Positions 33,281 through 41,438 of a DNA stretch of 64,000 nucleotides are shown here, piece after piece. The notes beneath the pieces were generated by a model. It was given only the letters and a program-made list of their open reading frames with translations, was not told the DNA's origin and searched no databases. The translations under genes were made by a program, and so were the position numbers. The DNA comes from UBA1366 sp047602575 (lineage in GTDB: Bacteria > Bacillota > Clostridia > Oscillospirales > Ruminococcaceae): positions 1,218,743 to 1,282,742 of the forward strand of contig JASGGY010000003.1 of the NCBI GenBank assembly GCA_047602575.1. Reading direction: 5' to 3'. Position 1 is the first letter of the stretch, and every line of letters begins with the position of its first letter.

Positions 33281-33366
33281 CGCAACGCCGCGCTGTCTGT
33301 CTGCCAGATTGCGCGGCGATTCGTCGTTTCATTCCCGCTGAAGCTTTCACGAAAGGAGGGCTGACC

Positions 33367-34254
33367 ATGCGCAATCATTTTTCTGATTTTCATCCGGGCG
33401 TTATTTTTATCTTTTACTGTGCCGCCATTATTTCCGTTGTGATACTCAACAATCCGCTCTTTCTTTTGGCGGGCATCCTGTCCGCACTGCTGCTGACGGC
33501 GGCGGAGCAGGGGCTGCTTTCCTGCATCAAACAAATTGCGCTGGCGATTCCGGTTGTCGCGGCTTTCGCGCTGATTACGGCTATGTTCAACCATTCCGGT
33601 CAAACGCCGTTTCTCTACGTCAATGATGCGCCGCTGACCGTCGAAGCGCTTTTGTATGGCGTGCAGACCGGTGTGTTGGTTGTGAGCATAATTCTCTGGT
33701 TTGCTGCTTTTCACAGAACGCTCGGAAATGATGGCTTTCTGTTTTTGTTCGGGCGTAAATTCCCGCAGACCGCACTGCTGATTACAATGATTTTCCGGTT
33801 CATCCCCTATTTTCGCGACAAGCTGCACGAAATCACAACCGCGCAGAAAACCCTCGGGATCAGCGTTTCCGGCGGCGCGATTGGGCGCAGAATGAAAAAC
33901 GGCTCGATGCTGATCACAGCACTTTTTTCTGTCACACTCGAGGACACCATGGAAACCGCCGTCAGCATGACCGCGCGCGGCTACTCCCTCACCGGAAAAA
34001 CCGCACGGGGCTTCCGGCGCGTCAGGCGGCGCGACATTGCACCGGCGGTCATCTCCGCAGCCTGCTTTGTGCTTTTCATGCTGATCTGGTCGCGCGGGGA
34101 TCTGGAATATTACTTCTTCCCCTTTCTGTCCGCGCTTTCTCTGACCGACGGACAAGCGCTGGTTCTGGCTTGTTATGCGTTGTTTTTAAATATCCCGCTG
34201 GTTATTCTGATAACGGAGGAATTACGTTGGAAGTTTTTCATGCAGAAGATTTAA
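33367..34254 (+). CDS. ecfT: ECF transporter transmembrane subunit EcfT
   Basis: 295 aa from ATG 33367 (GAAAGGAGGGCTGACC). Five to six membrane helices with the cytoplasmic coupling motifs of EcfT: MTARGYSLTGK (AxARG) at about 200-212 and the preceding long coupling helix (RDKLHEITTAQKTLG). Couples the ATPases to the S component. The 3' end overlaps the ATPase gene by 28 bp, showing translational coupling. Confidence 0.88.
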   Translation: MRNHFSDFHPGVIFIFYCAAIISVVILNNPLFLLAGILSALLLTAAEQGLLSCIKQIALAIPVVAAFALITAMFNHSGQTPFLYVNDAPLTVEALLYGVQTGVLVVSIILWFAAFHRTLGNDGFLFLFGRKFPQTALLITMIFRFIPYFRDKLHEITTAQKTLGISVSGGAIGRRMKNGSMLITALFSVTLEDTMETAVSMTARGYSLTGKTARGFRRVRRRDIAPAVISAACFVLFMLIWSRGDLEYYFFPFLSALSLTDGQALVLACYALFLNIPLVILITEELRWKFFMQKI

Positions 34255-35837
34255 CCTTTGCTTACCCAAACAGCGGAAGAGCGCTGCTTGACCACATCAG
34301 CTTTTCGGTGGAAGCCGGTACGATCAACCTCATCTGCGGAAAAACCGGCTGCGGAAAAAGCACGCTGTTAAAATTGCTCAAGCACATCATCGCCCCGTGC
34401 GGAGCGGTTTCGGGAGAAATCACCTATTGCGGCGAGCCGATCAATTGTACCGACTACCGCCGGCTGGTGACGGAAATCGGCTATGTTTCGCAGTCGCCCG
34501 ACGCGCAGATTGTCACGGACAGGGTTTCGTCCGAGCTTGCGTTCGGGCTGGAAAACATCGGTCTGCCGGTTGATTCCATCCGGCGGCGGGTTGCGGAAAC
34601 TGCCCTGTATTTCGGCATCGGGAGCTGGTTCGACAAGGAAATCGCAACGCTTTCCGGCGGACAGAAGCAGCTGTTAAACCTTGCCGCGGTGCTTGCGATG
34701 CGCCCGAAGGTTCTGATTCTTGATGAGCCGACGGCGCAGCTTGATCCCATCGCACGCGAGAATTTTCTGCGGACGATTCTGCGCCTGAACAACGAGCTTG
34801 GCATCACAATCATCCTCTGCGAGCATGAGCTGGAAATGATTTTCCCCGCCGCGGACAAGGTGTTTCTGCTCGACGGCGGGAAGCTTGCCTGTGCGGCTAC
34901 GCCGGTCGATACCGCCGCATTTCTGCTTGACACCGACCACACGCTGAAAAACGCGCTGCCCGCCTGCACGCGCATCTGCAGCGGCGCGCAGCTTTCCGAA
35001 ACACCGGTACTGAAAAACCCGCAGGCAATCCGCCTGATCGAAGCCGCCTGTCAGGGCAAAGCAATCAGCCTGCCGGAGCAGCCCGCTCCCGCCGGCAAGC
35101 CGGTTTTCACCGCGCGGGAAATCACCTTCCGCTACGAAAAAAACGGCGCGGATGTTTTAAGAAACCTGAGCATCAAGGGCTTCCCGAACGAAATTCTTTC
35201 GATTGTCGGCGGCAACGGCGCGGGGAAAACCACGCTGCTGGCTGTGCTCAGCCGCGCACGGAAGCCCTGCACGGGGAAGCTTTCCGCCGCAAACGGGGCG
35301 ACCGCGCTGCTCCCGCAGAATCCGCGCAGCCTGTTTGTAATGCAGACGGTGCTGGAGGATCTGCTTTTCACCGCAAAATCGTTCGGTCTGGACGAGAACG
35401 CGCTTTACGCCGCCGTTGCAGCCTCACCGTTTTTCGGCGCAATTCCGGCGCTTTTCTCGAGAAACCCGCTTGATTTAAGCGGCGGCGAGCTGCAAAAGCT
35501 TGCGCTGTGCAAGCTCATTCTTACAAATCCGGCGGCGCTGCTGCTCGACGAGCCGTCAAAGGGACTTGACGCGGCGGCAAAGACAACGCTTTGCGCACTT
35601 TTAAAAAGCCTGAAAGCGGACGGGCGCTGCATTGTGCTCGTCACGCATGACCTTGAATTTTCCGCCCTATGTTCGGATCGCTGCGCAATGCTTTTTCACG
35701 GCGAAATCATTTCCGCCGGCAACCCGCACGCTTTTTTTGCACAAAACCAGTATTACACCACCGAAGCCAACAAGCTCGTTCAAAGCATCGCACCGGAACG
35801 CATTACATCGGATGAGGTGATCGCAGTATGCCGCTGA
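34227..35837 (+). CDS. Fused ECF transporter ATPase (EcfA1-EcfA2)
   Basis: 536 aa from TTG 34227 (CGGAGGAATTACG). Two ABC domains in one chain. First (1-245): Walker A CGKTGCGKST, signature LSGGQKQ, Walker B LILDEPTAQLD. Second (about 290-536): GGNGAGKTT, LSGGELQKLALCK, LLLDEPSKGLD. A linker of about 40 residues joins them. In most ECF systems the two ATPases are separate genes. The following S-component gene overlaps by ten bases. Confidence 0.9.
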   Translation: MEVFHAEDLTFAYPNSGRALLDHISFSVEAGTINLICGKTGCGKSTLLKLLKHIIAPCGAVSGEITYCGEPINCTDYRRLVTEIGYVSQSPDAQIVTDRVSSELAFGLENIGLPVDSIRRRVAETALYFGIGSWFDKEIATLSGGQKQLLNLAAVLAMRPKVLILDEPTAQLDPIARENFLRTILRLNNELGITIILCEHELEMIFPAADKVFLLDGGKLACAATPVDTAAFLLDTDHTLKNALPACTRICSGAQLSETPVLKNPQAIRLIEAACQGKAISLPEQPAPAGKPVFTAREITFRYEKNGADVLRNLSIKGFPNEILSIVGGNGAGKTTLLAVLSRARKPCTGKLSAANGATALLPQNPRSLFVMQTVLEDLLFTAKSFGLDENALYAAVAASPFFGAIPALFSRNPLDLSGGELQKLALCKLILTNPAALLLDEPSKGLDAAAKTTLCALLKSLKADGRCIVLVTHDLEFSALCSDRCAMLFHGEIISAGNPHAFFAQNQYYTTEANKLVQSIAPERITSDEVIAVCR

Positions 35838-36547
35838 GAATTAAAAGGCTGAAGCCGCTGGGCTTCGTTCTCGCCGCCGGATTGTTTGTCTATGTTCAGC
35901 TCAACTGGAAGCAGATGAATTTCACCGTCGTCGGCTGCGTGTTCGCGCTGCTGATTGTGGGGATGTTCTTCCTCGGGCTTGAAAAGCGCAAGCCCGACGC
36001 AAAGGACATCATGCCCATCGCCGTGATGTGCGCGGCGGCGACGGTCGGGCGCGCGGTTTTCGGGTTCATCCCGCAGGTCAAGCCCGTGACGGTGATTGTG
36101 ATCACGATGGGGGTGTGCTTTGGGATGCACACGGGCTTTATCACGGGCGCACTCTGCGCGCTGGTGTCCAATATGCTGTTCGGGCAAGGCCCGTGGACGC
36201 TCTGGCAGATGCTCGGCTGGGGCATCATCGGGCTTCTGGCGGGGCTGCTCAAGGACAAAAAGCTGTCGCACAGCCTGATTTTCATGTGCGGATTTTCCTT
36301 TGTCGGCGCGTTTGTGTTCGGCTTGATCACAGATGTCTGGACGGTCGTGTTTTATTCCGCTGACGGGATCACATGGGGCATTGTGAAGATGGTTTACGCC
36401 GGATCGCTGCTGTTTAATCTGTTCCACGGCCTTGGGAACATCGCGTTCTGCCTGCTCTTATATAAGCCCCTGCGCAGGATTCTCGACCGGATTCGTGTGA
36501 AATACGGCGTTGCGATGCGTTCTGCGAACGGCGTAAAAGCTTCGTAA
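35828..36547 (+). CDS. ECF transporter S component, probable cobalamin-specific (CbrT-like)
   Basis: 239 aa, six membrane helices. The N-terminal stretch and FTVVGCVFALLIVGMFFLGLE precede MPIAVMCAAATVGRAVFGFIPQVKPVTVIV, a core S-component pattern shared with CbrT-type corrinoid importers. LFGQGPWTLWQMLGWGIIGLLAG is also characteristic. The substrate assignment rests on the B12 riboswitch and the transcobalamin-like partners in the same operon. It completes a full group-II-like module in one operon: S, T and A1-A2. Confidence 0.85.
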   Translation: MPLRIKRLKPLGFVLAAGLFVYVQLNWKQMNFTVVGCVFALLIVGMFFLGLEKRKPDAKDIMPIAVMCAAATVGRAVFGFIPQVKPVTVIVITMGVCFGMHTGFITGALCALVSNMLFGQGPWTLWQMLGWGIIGLLAGLLKDKKLSHSLIFMCGFSFVGAFVFGLITDVWTVVFYSADGITWGIVKMVYAGSLLFNLFHGLGNIAFCLLLYKPLRRILDRIRVKYGVAMRSANGVKAS

Positions 36548-36564
36548 AGAAAATAGCTTTTACA

Positions 36565-36594
36565 TTGACACAGCAGCCGAACGGCGTTTAGAAT
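36565..36594 (+). promoter_or_regulatory. Promoter of the MocR gene
   Basis: TTGACA, 18-bp spacer, TAGAAT, just after the ECF operon. It makes an ATG at 36593 unusable as a start. Confidence 0.7.
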
Positions 36595-36634
36595 GGGAGC
36601 AATAATAACAGTGCGCAAAAAGGGGATGGCTTTG

Positions 36635-38086
36635 GTGATTTATCTGGATAATACCGCCGGTATACCGCTCTACGAGCAGCTTTACGAGAAAATCAAGGCG
36701 GAAATCGTCAGCGGGCAAATGGCATACAACAGCGTGCTGATGCCCATCCGCAAGATGGCGGAGGAGCTGAAAATCAGCCGCAACACGGTGGATCACGCCT
36801 ATCAGCAGCTGGTCTGCGAGGGGTATCTGCGCTCGGTGCAGGGCGGCGGGTATTTTGTGGATTATCTGGAGGAGCGCTTTCACACAGGCGACGGCGCGGG
36901 AAAAGCGCAGGCGGCCGCAATTCTTGATGTCAAAGCCCCGCCGAAGCTCAAATATGATTTTAAATATGAATGCAAGGAAACCTCGACCTTTTCGTGGGTC
37001 AAGTGGCGCAAATACGTCCTCAACGCGATTCTTGAGGAGGAATGTCAGGGCGCTGTTTCTTATGAAACCAACAAAGGAAATTACCGCCTGCGGCAGAGTC
37101 TGTGCCAATATCTCAAAAATAGCCGCGGCGTGAACGCAACCCCCGAGCATATCGTTGTGTGCGCCGGCACGCAATACGGCATTCAGATCATCACCAGCCT
37201 GCTTCCGGAGGGCAACCGGACGCTGGCGTTTGAAGAGCCCGGCTACAACGGCATGATCAAGGTATTCAAGCTGGCGGGGTACGATGTCATCCCTGTGCCG
37301 GTGGAAACGGACAACATGGACGTGGAGGTGCTGCGCGAAAAAAAATGCAGTCTGCTTTACATCACGCCTTCCCACCAGTTCCCGACCGGCATCATCACGT
37401 CGTTTTCGAAGCGCCTTGAGCTGCTCGAATGGGCGGAGGAAAACAACGCCTACATCATCGAGAACGACTACGACAACGAATTCGGCTACGGCGAAAAAAA
37501 GCTGCCGTCGCTGCAATCGGTGGACACCGCCGGTCGCGTAATCTATGTCAGCACGCTGACGAAGGTGCTTTCGCCGTCGATCCGGTGCGCGTATTTCGTT
37601 CTGCCCGACGCGCTTTTAGAAAAATACAACGCGATGTATAATTTCTTCAACGCCTCTCTGCCGACCTATCACCAGATGGCACTGTCCGATTTTATCAACG
37701 ACGGGATGCTCGACAAGCACGTCCGTGAGATGTCCGTCATCAACCGCAGAAAATTCGAGATCATCATCGACGTTTTTGAGGAATACGCAAACGACGCAAT
37801 CACCATGCTCGGCTCGCCGGCGGGTTCGCACGTGCTGATTAAAATCCCGCAGTGCCGCGACGAGGAAAGCCTGATCGCCCACATGAAAACAAAGGGTATC
37901 GGCTTATATGGCACACGCGAATACTGGGCGGACAAGCACAACGCGCCCGTGAATGTATTCTTGTTCGGGTATAATTCCATTACCGTGAAAAATCTGGAAC
38001 GCGCTTGCATGCGGTTTGTCAAGGAGCTGCTGAAATATCTCGACAAGCACAGCACGGACACCGCGCACTACGCCGCGGTAAATTGA
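36635..38086 (+). CDS. MocR-type transcription factor (GntR-HTH plus aminotransferase domain)
   Basis: 483 aa from GTG 36635 behind AAAGGGGATG; ATG 36626 is the alternative. N-terminal winged helix-turn-helix (1-75): YEQLYEKIKAEIVSG and LKISRNTVDHAYQQLVCEGYL. The fold-type-I aminotransferase domain (about 110-470) has ENDYDNEFGYG and the PLP lysine in STLTKVLSPSIRC. MocR proteins sense an amino acid or PLP adduct and control nearby genes. Placement directly before the pylSc promoter makes pyrrolysine, methylornithine or lysine plausible effectors. This is inference. Confidence 0.85.
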   Translation: MIYLDNTAGIPLYEQLYEKIKAEIVSGQMAYNSVLMPIRKMAEELKISRNTVDHAYQQLVCEGYLRSVQGGGYFVDYLEERFHTGDGAGKAQAAAILDVKAPPKLKYDFKYECKETSTFSWVKWRKYVLNAILEEECQGAVSYETNKGNYRLRQSLCQYLKNSRGVNATPEHIVVCAGTQYGIQIITSLLPEGNRTLAFEEPGYNGMIKVFKLAGYDVIPVPVETDNMDVEVLREKKCSLLYITPSHQFPTGIITSFSKRLELLEWAEENNAYIIENDYDNEFGYGEKKLPSLQSVDTAGRVIYVSTLTKVLSPSIRCAYFVLPDALLEKYNAMYNFFNASLPTYHQMALSDFINDGMLDKHVREMSVINRRKFEIIIDVFEEYANDAITMLGSPAGSHVLIKIPQCRDEESLIAHMKTKGIGLYGTREYWADKHNAPVNVFLFGYNSITVKNLERACMRFVKELLKYLDKHSTDTAHYAAVN

Positions 38087-38113
38087 CACTGAACTTTTGG
38101 CGCGAATTGTACC

Positions 38114-38142
38114 TTGTCATCCGCGCCGGAAATGGGTACAAT
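38114..38142 (+). promoter_or_regulatory. Promoter of the pyl operon
   Basis: TTGTCA, 17-bp spacer, TACAAT, 35 bp before the pylSc ribosome site. Confidence 0.75.
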
Positions 38143-38177
38143 ATTGGTAGGGCAGCACAGCGAAAGGGGGTGGGGGG

Positions 38178-39017
38178 ATGGCGGTTGATTTTACGCAGAC
38201 ACAACTGACGCGTCTAAGCGAGCTTGGGCTTCCGGCGGCGGAAACGGTGCAGCGCTTCCCCGACAACGCCGCCCGCGATGATACATACCGTAAGCTTGTA
38301 CAAGCCGCATCCGCCGGCAGCCGCCGCAAAATCAGCGGCTTGCTCACCGAAACGCACACCCCGTCGCTCTGCGCGCTGACGCAAACGCTTGCGCAGGCGC
38401 TTTGCGCCGATGGCTTCACGCAGGTGACGACGCCGACCATCATCCCGAAAAGCGCGCTCGACAAAATGTCCGTTGACAACAGCCACCCGCTGCGGGATCA
38501 GGTGTTCTGGGTGGACAAAAACAGCTGTCTGCGCCCGATGCTCGCGCCGAATCTTTATGATCTTTCCAGAAGTCTGCTCCGGCTGACGAAAGGGCCGCTG
38601 CGGGTATTTGAAATCGGCTCGTGCTTTCGCAAGGAATCGGAGGGCAAGCTTCACCTGAAGGAATTCACAATGCTCAATCTCGTGGAGTGGAACATTCCGC
38701 TTGACGAGCGGCTTCCCCGGCTTAAACGGATGCTCAAGCTGGTGCTGGACGCGGCGGGAATCGACGACTACCGCCTGATTGAAGAAAACTCGGTCGTTTA
38801 CGGCGCGGGGCTTGATGTTGTCACGCCCGACGACACGGAGCTTGCCTCGACCTCGATGGGACCTCACCCGCTTGACGATGCGTGGAAAATCACCTGCTCG
38901 TGGGTGGGCGCGGGCTTCGGACTGGAACGGCTGCTGATGCACAAGCACCAAGCACCTACCATCCGCCACTACGCGAAAAGCCTGACATTCCTCGACGGCT
39001 GCGCGTTAAATATTTAA
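38178..39017 (+). CDS. pylSc: Pyrrolysyl-tRNA synthetase catalytic subunit PylSc
   Basis: 279 aa, ATG after AAAGGGGGTGGGGGG. Class II synthetase core that charges tRNA-Pyl with pyrrolysine. Motif 2 region FEIGSCFRKESEGKLHLKEF, followed by MLNLVEW; motif 3 GAGFGLERLLM. Bacterial PylS is split, with the RNA-binding N-terminal domain encoded separately (39144 here), and the length agrees with Desulfitobacterium PylSc (about 290). No other class II specificity fits, and the tRNA lies 12 bp downstream. Confidence 0.95.
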   Translation: MAVDFTQTQLTRLSELGLPAAETVQRFPDNAARDDTYRKLVQAASAGSRRKISGLLTETHTPSLCALTQTLAQALCADGFTQVTTPTIIPKSALDKMSVDNSHPLRDQVFWVDKNSCLRPMLAPNLYDLSRSLLRLTKGPLRVFEIGSCFRKESEGKLHLKEFTMLNLVEWNIPLDERLPRLKRMLKLVLDAAGIDDYRLIEENSVVYGAGLDVVTPDDTELASTSMGPHPLDDAWKITCSWVGAGFGLERLLMHKHQAPTIRHYAKSLTFLDGCALNI

Positions 39018-39029
39018 GCTTTAAAGCAT

Positions 39030-39101
39030 GGAGGATGAATCGGAGGGATTATATGGTCTCTAAAACCATACAGACGGGTGCAACTCCCGTATCTTCCGCC
39101 A
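39030..39101 (+). tRNA. pylT: tRNA-Pyl with CUA anticodon
   Basis: 72 nt including CCA. Acceptor GGAGGAT/ATCTTCC, a tiny D-arm, six-base-pair anticodon stem TATGGT/ACCATA with loop CTCTAAA (anticodon CTA at 39060-39062), three-base variable loop CAG, T-arm ACGGG/CCCGT, discriminator G and encoded CCA. The long anticodon stem, short variable loop and compact D-loop are tRNA-Pyl identity features. It lies between pylSc and pylSn. Confidence 0.96.
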
Positions 39102-39143
39102 TTGGCACACCGGATAAGGTTAAGGAACGGAGGTCAGTCAATC

Positions 39144-39431
39144 GTGGGCACAATCCGAATTGAACGAAAAAAACAACCCCTATCGGTGCTTGTTTCAACC
39201 ATCAAGCTCTGGTCCTCCCGCTCAGGTTTCCTGCACGGCATCCGACAGGTGGAGCAGCGCGGCGACCTGCTCCTGATCACCACCCACTGCGGCGAAACCT
39301 TCACCGTCAACAACTCCCGCCACAGCCGCAGCGACCGCTGGCTGCGCAACCGCATCTTCGTCAAAGCCTGCGAAAAATGCAAAATCCCCGCCTGGAAGCT
39401 CGAAAAGTATAAAAACACCGTCTTTCGATAA
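39144..39431 (+). CDS. pylSn: Pyrrolysyl-tRNA synthetase tRNA-binding subunit PylSn
   Basis: 95 aa from GTG 39144 (GGAGGTCAGTCAATC upstream); an upstream ATG would lie inside the tRNA. It is a small basic protein with LWSSRSGFLHGIRQVE, HCGETFTVNNSRHSRSDRWLRNR and KACEKCKIPAWKLEKY, the pattern of PylSn, which grips the T-arm and variable loop of tRNA-Pyl. The conserved CxxC and His residues form its zinc site. It completes the split synthetase. Confidence 0.92.
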   Translation: MGTIRIERKKQPLSVLVSTIKLWSSRSGFLHGIRQVEQRGDLLLITTHCGETFTVNNSRHSRSDRWLRNRIFVKACEKCKIPAWKLEKYKNTVFR

Positions 39432-39435
39432 GCGA

Positions 39436-39530
39436 CTTGGGGGCAACGCCCCCATGCCCCCGATGCAAGGGGCGTTGCCCCCTGCACCCCCACCAAAGGG
39501 GGCATGCCCCCTTTGGGAACCCGTTGTTTT
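39436..39530 (+). repeat. Dispersed palindromic 3' element, copy B
   Basis: GGGGGCAACGCCCCC and GGGGCGTTGCCCC hairpins, then the CCAAAGGGGG/CATG/CCCCCTTTGG palindrome and AACCCGTTGTTTT. It follows the pylSn stop by a few bases and may terminate or stabilise the pylSc-pylT-pylSn RNA. Confidence 0.85.
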
Positions 39531-39629
39531 AGTCTTTTATGGTTTGTGTTGGGATTTTACTTTGCAGTTTTAAGCAGCTTTGTAATCATTACAAATGAAT
39601 ATACTGCGCGCAGAAGCATCCTCCCAGCT

Positions 39630-39657
39630 TCTGACCTCTGACCTCTGACTTCTGACC
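39630..39657 (+). repeat. TCTGACN heptamer array 2 (4 units plus a degenerate one)
   Basis: TCTGACC or TCTGACT units in perfect 7-bp register, ending 27 bp before the pylC start. Related arrays at 31031 and 44045. Confidence 0.9.
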
Positions 39658-39683
39658 TCTAACGAACTGAGGTGATATTTAAG

Positions 39684-41438
39684 ATGAAAATGAAATCTAT
39701 AGGCGTAGCCGGCGGCCGGCTTCAGGGCGTTGAGGCCTGCTATCTTGCGAAGAAAGCAGGCTTTTTTGTTACCCTGATTGACAGGGATCGGGGTTGTGCG
39801 GCGGCGGGGCTGGCGGATCGGTTTATCTGCAAGGATATTCTCACGGAGCTGACTGAGGATGACCTGTGCGGCTGCGAATTGATCATTCCGGCGATTGAGA
39901 ATGACGCGGTGCTGAAAAAGCTGCGCGCGCTTTCGCGGTGTTGTCATGTCGCATTTGCGCATGATGAGGTAGCATATGCGGTGTCGTCGTCGAAACTGGT
40001 TTCTGACCGACTTTTTGCGGAAAACGCAATCCCCGCGCCGCGCTATTATCCGGAAGCGGCGTTTCCGCTGATTGCGAAGCCGTCGGGCGAAAGCGGCAGC
40101 AGCGGTGTGCGGAAGCTGCATACACCTGAAGATTTGGCGAAACTTCACGACCGTGAGAAGTTCGTGATTCAGGAATATCTGGACGGCGACTCCTATTCGA
40201 TTGAAGTCATCGGCGACGGCGAACGGTTTTATCCCTTGCAGATTACAAAAATCATCACCGACGATGCTTACGACTGCCGCCGCGTGGAGGCGGGCGTGAC
40301 GCTTGCGCCGGCAGAACAGGCGCAGATGTACGCGCTTGGCGAGGCGCTCGGCAAGCTTCTTAAAATCAGGGGTATCTTTGATGTGGAAACCATTTTAAGC
40401 GGCGGGCGTATGTATGTGCTGGAAATCGACGCGCGGCTTCCGAGCCAGACGCCGACCGCCGTGTATCATTCAACCGGACTGAACATGGCGGAGCTGCTGT
40501 ATGACACCTTCTGCGGCACACTTAAAAAGCCCGTGCTCAGTACGGAAAAAGCCGTGATTTATCAGCACATCCATGTGAAAGACGGCGCGGTTATTTCAAA
40601 GGGCGAGCATATCATGGGCGGCTGCGGGGTGCTGCGTCTGGAGAACGACTTTTTCGGCTGCGGGATCGAAGCGCTCACGAGCCGTTCGCCCGGCAGAACA
40701 GAATGGGTTGCAACGTTGATCATTCCGGACGACAACGGTTTGGAATCGGCTGAAAAACGACTTACGGCATTGCTTGAAAAAATAAAGAACCCGGAGGAAC
40801 ACAAAATGTGCGAGCGCATTCTTTCCGTACCCACCGCTTCGCTTTACGAGAGAGCCGAGCCTTATATGTCCGGAATCTGTGGCTTTGAACGCAACGCAAG
40901 CGCCGCGAAAACAAAGGCGCAGGCATTTTCGATCCGCGGGCAGTTTTTTGACTCCACGACGACGGATTTTCTGCTTTATGAATTGACGCACACGCAGATC
41001 ATGGCGGATCGCTTTGCGGTAAACGGCGTTGAAATCCAATGCGATGCGCTTTGCGCGCTTGATCCGGCGCGGATCCTGTGCGGGGCTGCGTTTTTGTTCC
41101 ATGCGCCGATGCCTGATTTATCGGCGCTTGCGCTGAGCAAGGCGTATCTTGCCGACGCGTGGCAGACGGCGCTGGTGGAAGCCGGCCACGAAGCGCTTGG
41201 TACGCTGCTGCAAGCGGAAGCGTCGGCGCGGTTCGGGTTTGGCTGCGCGGTTTCGCGGCTGTTCGCGCCCGGTCACTGCGCGATTGCTTCGGAATGCGTG
41301 CCGACGTTTTTTCAATTCATGAACGCGGATAAAATCGGGATGAAGCTTCTGCCCAGCGGGCTGATGTCGCCGGTCAAGAGCTTTGTCGGGATTTATGTGA
41401 TCCTGCGCGCGGAAAATGAAACGGGGGCGGAGCAATGA
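39684..41438 (+). CDS. pylC: Pyrrolysine biosynthesis ligase PylC fused to a MetH-activation-like domain
   Basis: 584 aa. Residues 1-365 are PylC, the ATP-grasp ligase joining methylornithine to lysine: GVAGGRLQGVEACYLAKKAG, AKPSGESGSSG, FDVETILSGGRMYVLEIDARLPSQTPTAVYHSTG. About 375-584 resemble the reactivation domain of B12-dependent methionine synthase: LFAPGHCAIASE...FFQFMNADKIGMKLLPSGLMSPVKSFVGIYVI parallels the PAPGYPACPE...GMKLTES...P..S.SG.Y pattern. Known PylC ends near 363. An internal ATG at 40806 with GGAGGAACACAAA upstream would give the second domain as a separate 210-aa protein. pylD overlaps the stop as ATGA. Confidence 0.88.
   Translation: MKMKSIGVAGGRLQGVEACYLAKKAGFFVTLIDRDRGCAAAGLADRFICKDILTELTEDDLCGCELIIPAIENDAVLKKLRALSRCCHVAFAHDEVAYAVSSSKLVSDRLFAENAIPAPRYYPEAAFPLIAKPSGESGSSGVRKLHTPEDLAKLHDREKFVIQEYLDGDSYSIEVIGDGERFYPLQITKIITDDAYDCRRVEAGVTLAPAEQAQMYALGEALGKLLKIRGIFDVETILSGGRMYVLEIDARLPSQTPTAVYHSTGLNMAELLYDTFCGTLKKPVLSTEKAVIYQHIHVKDGAVISKGEHIMGGCGVLRLENDFFGCGIEALTSRSPGRTEWVATLIIPDDNGLESAEKRLTALLEKIKNPEEHKMCERILSVPTASLYERAEPYMSGICGFERNASAAKTKAQAFSIRGQFFDSTTTDFLLYELTHTQIMADRFAVNGVEIQCDALCALDPARILCGAAFLFHAPMPDLSALALSKAYLADAWQTALVEAGHEALGTLLQAEASARFGFGCAVSRLFAPGHCAIASECVPTFFQFMNADKIGMKLLPSGLMSPVKSFVGIYVILRAENETGAEQ

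Noticed and set aside
33268..34155. Minus-strand ORF opposite ecfT
   Set aside because: Antisense shadow without a plausible start or family features.
39078..39143. N-terminal extension of PylSn
   Set aside because: It would begin inside tRNA-Pyl; the GTG at 39144 has an SD and gives the expected length.
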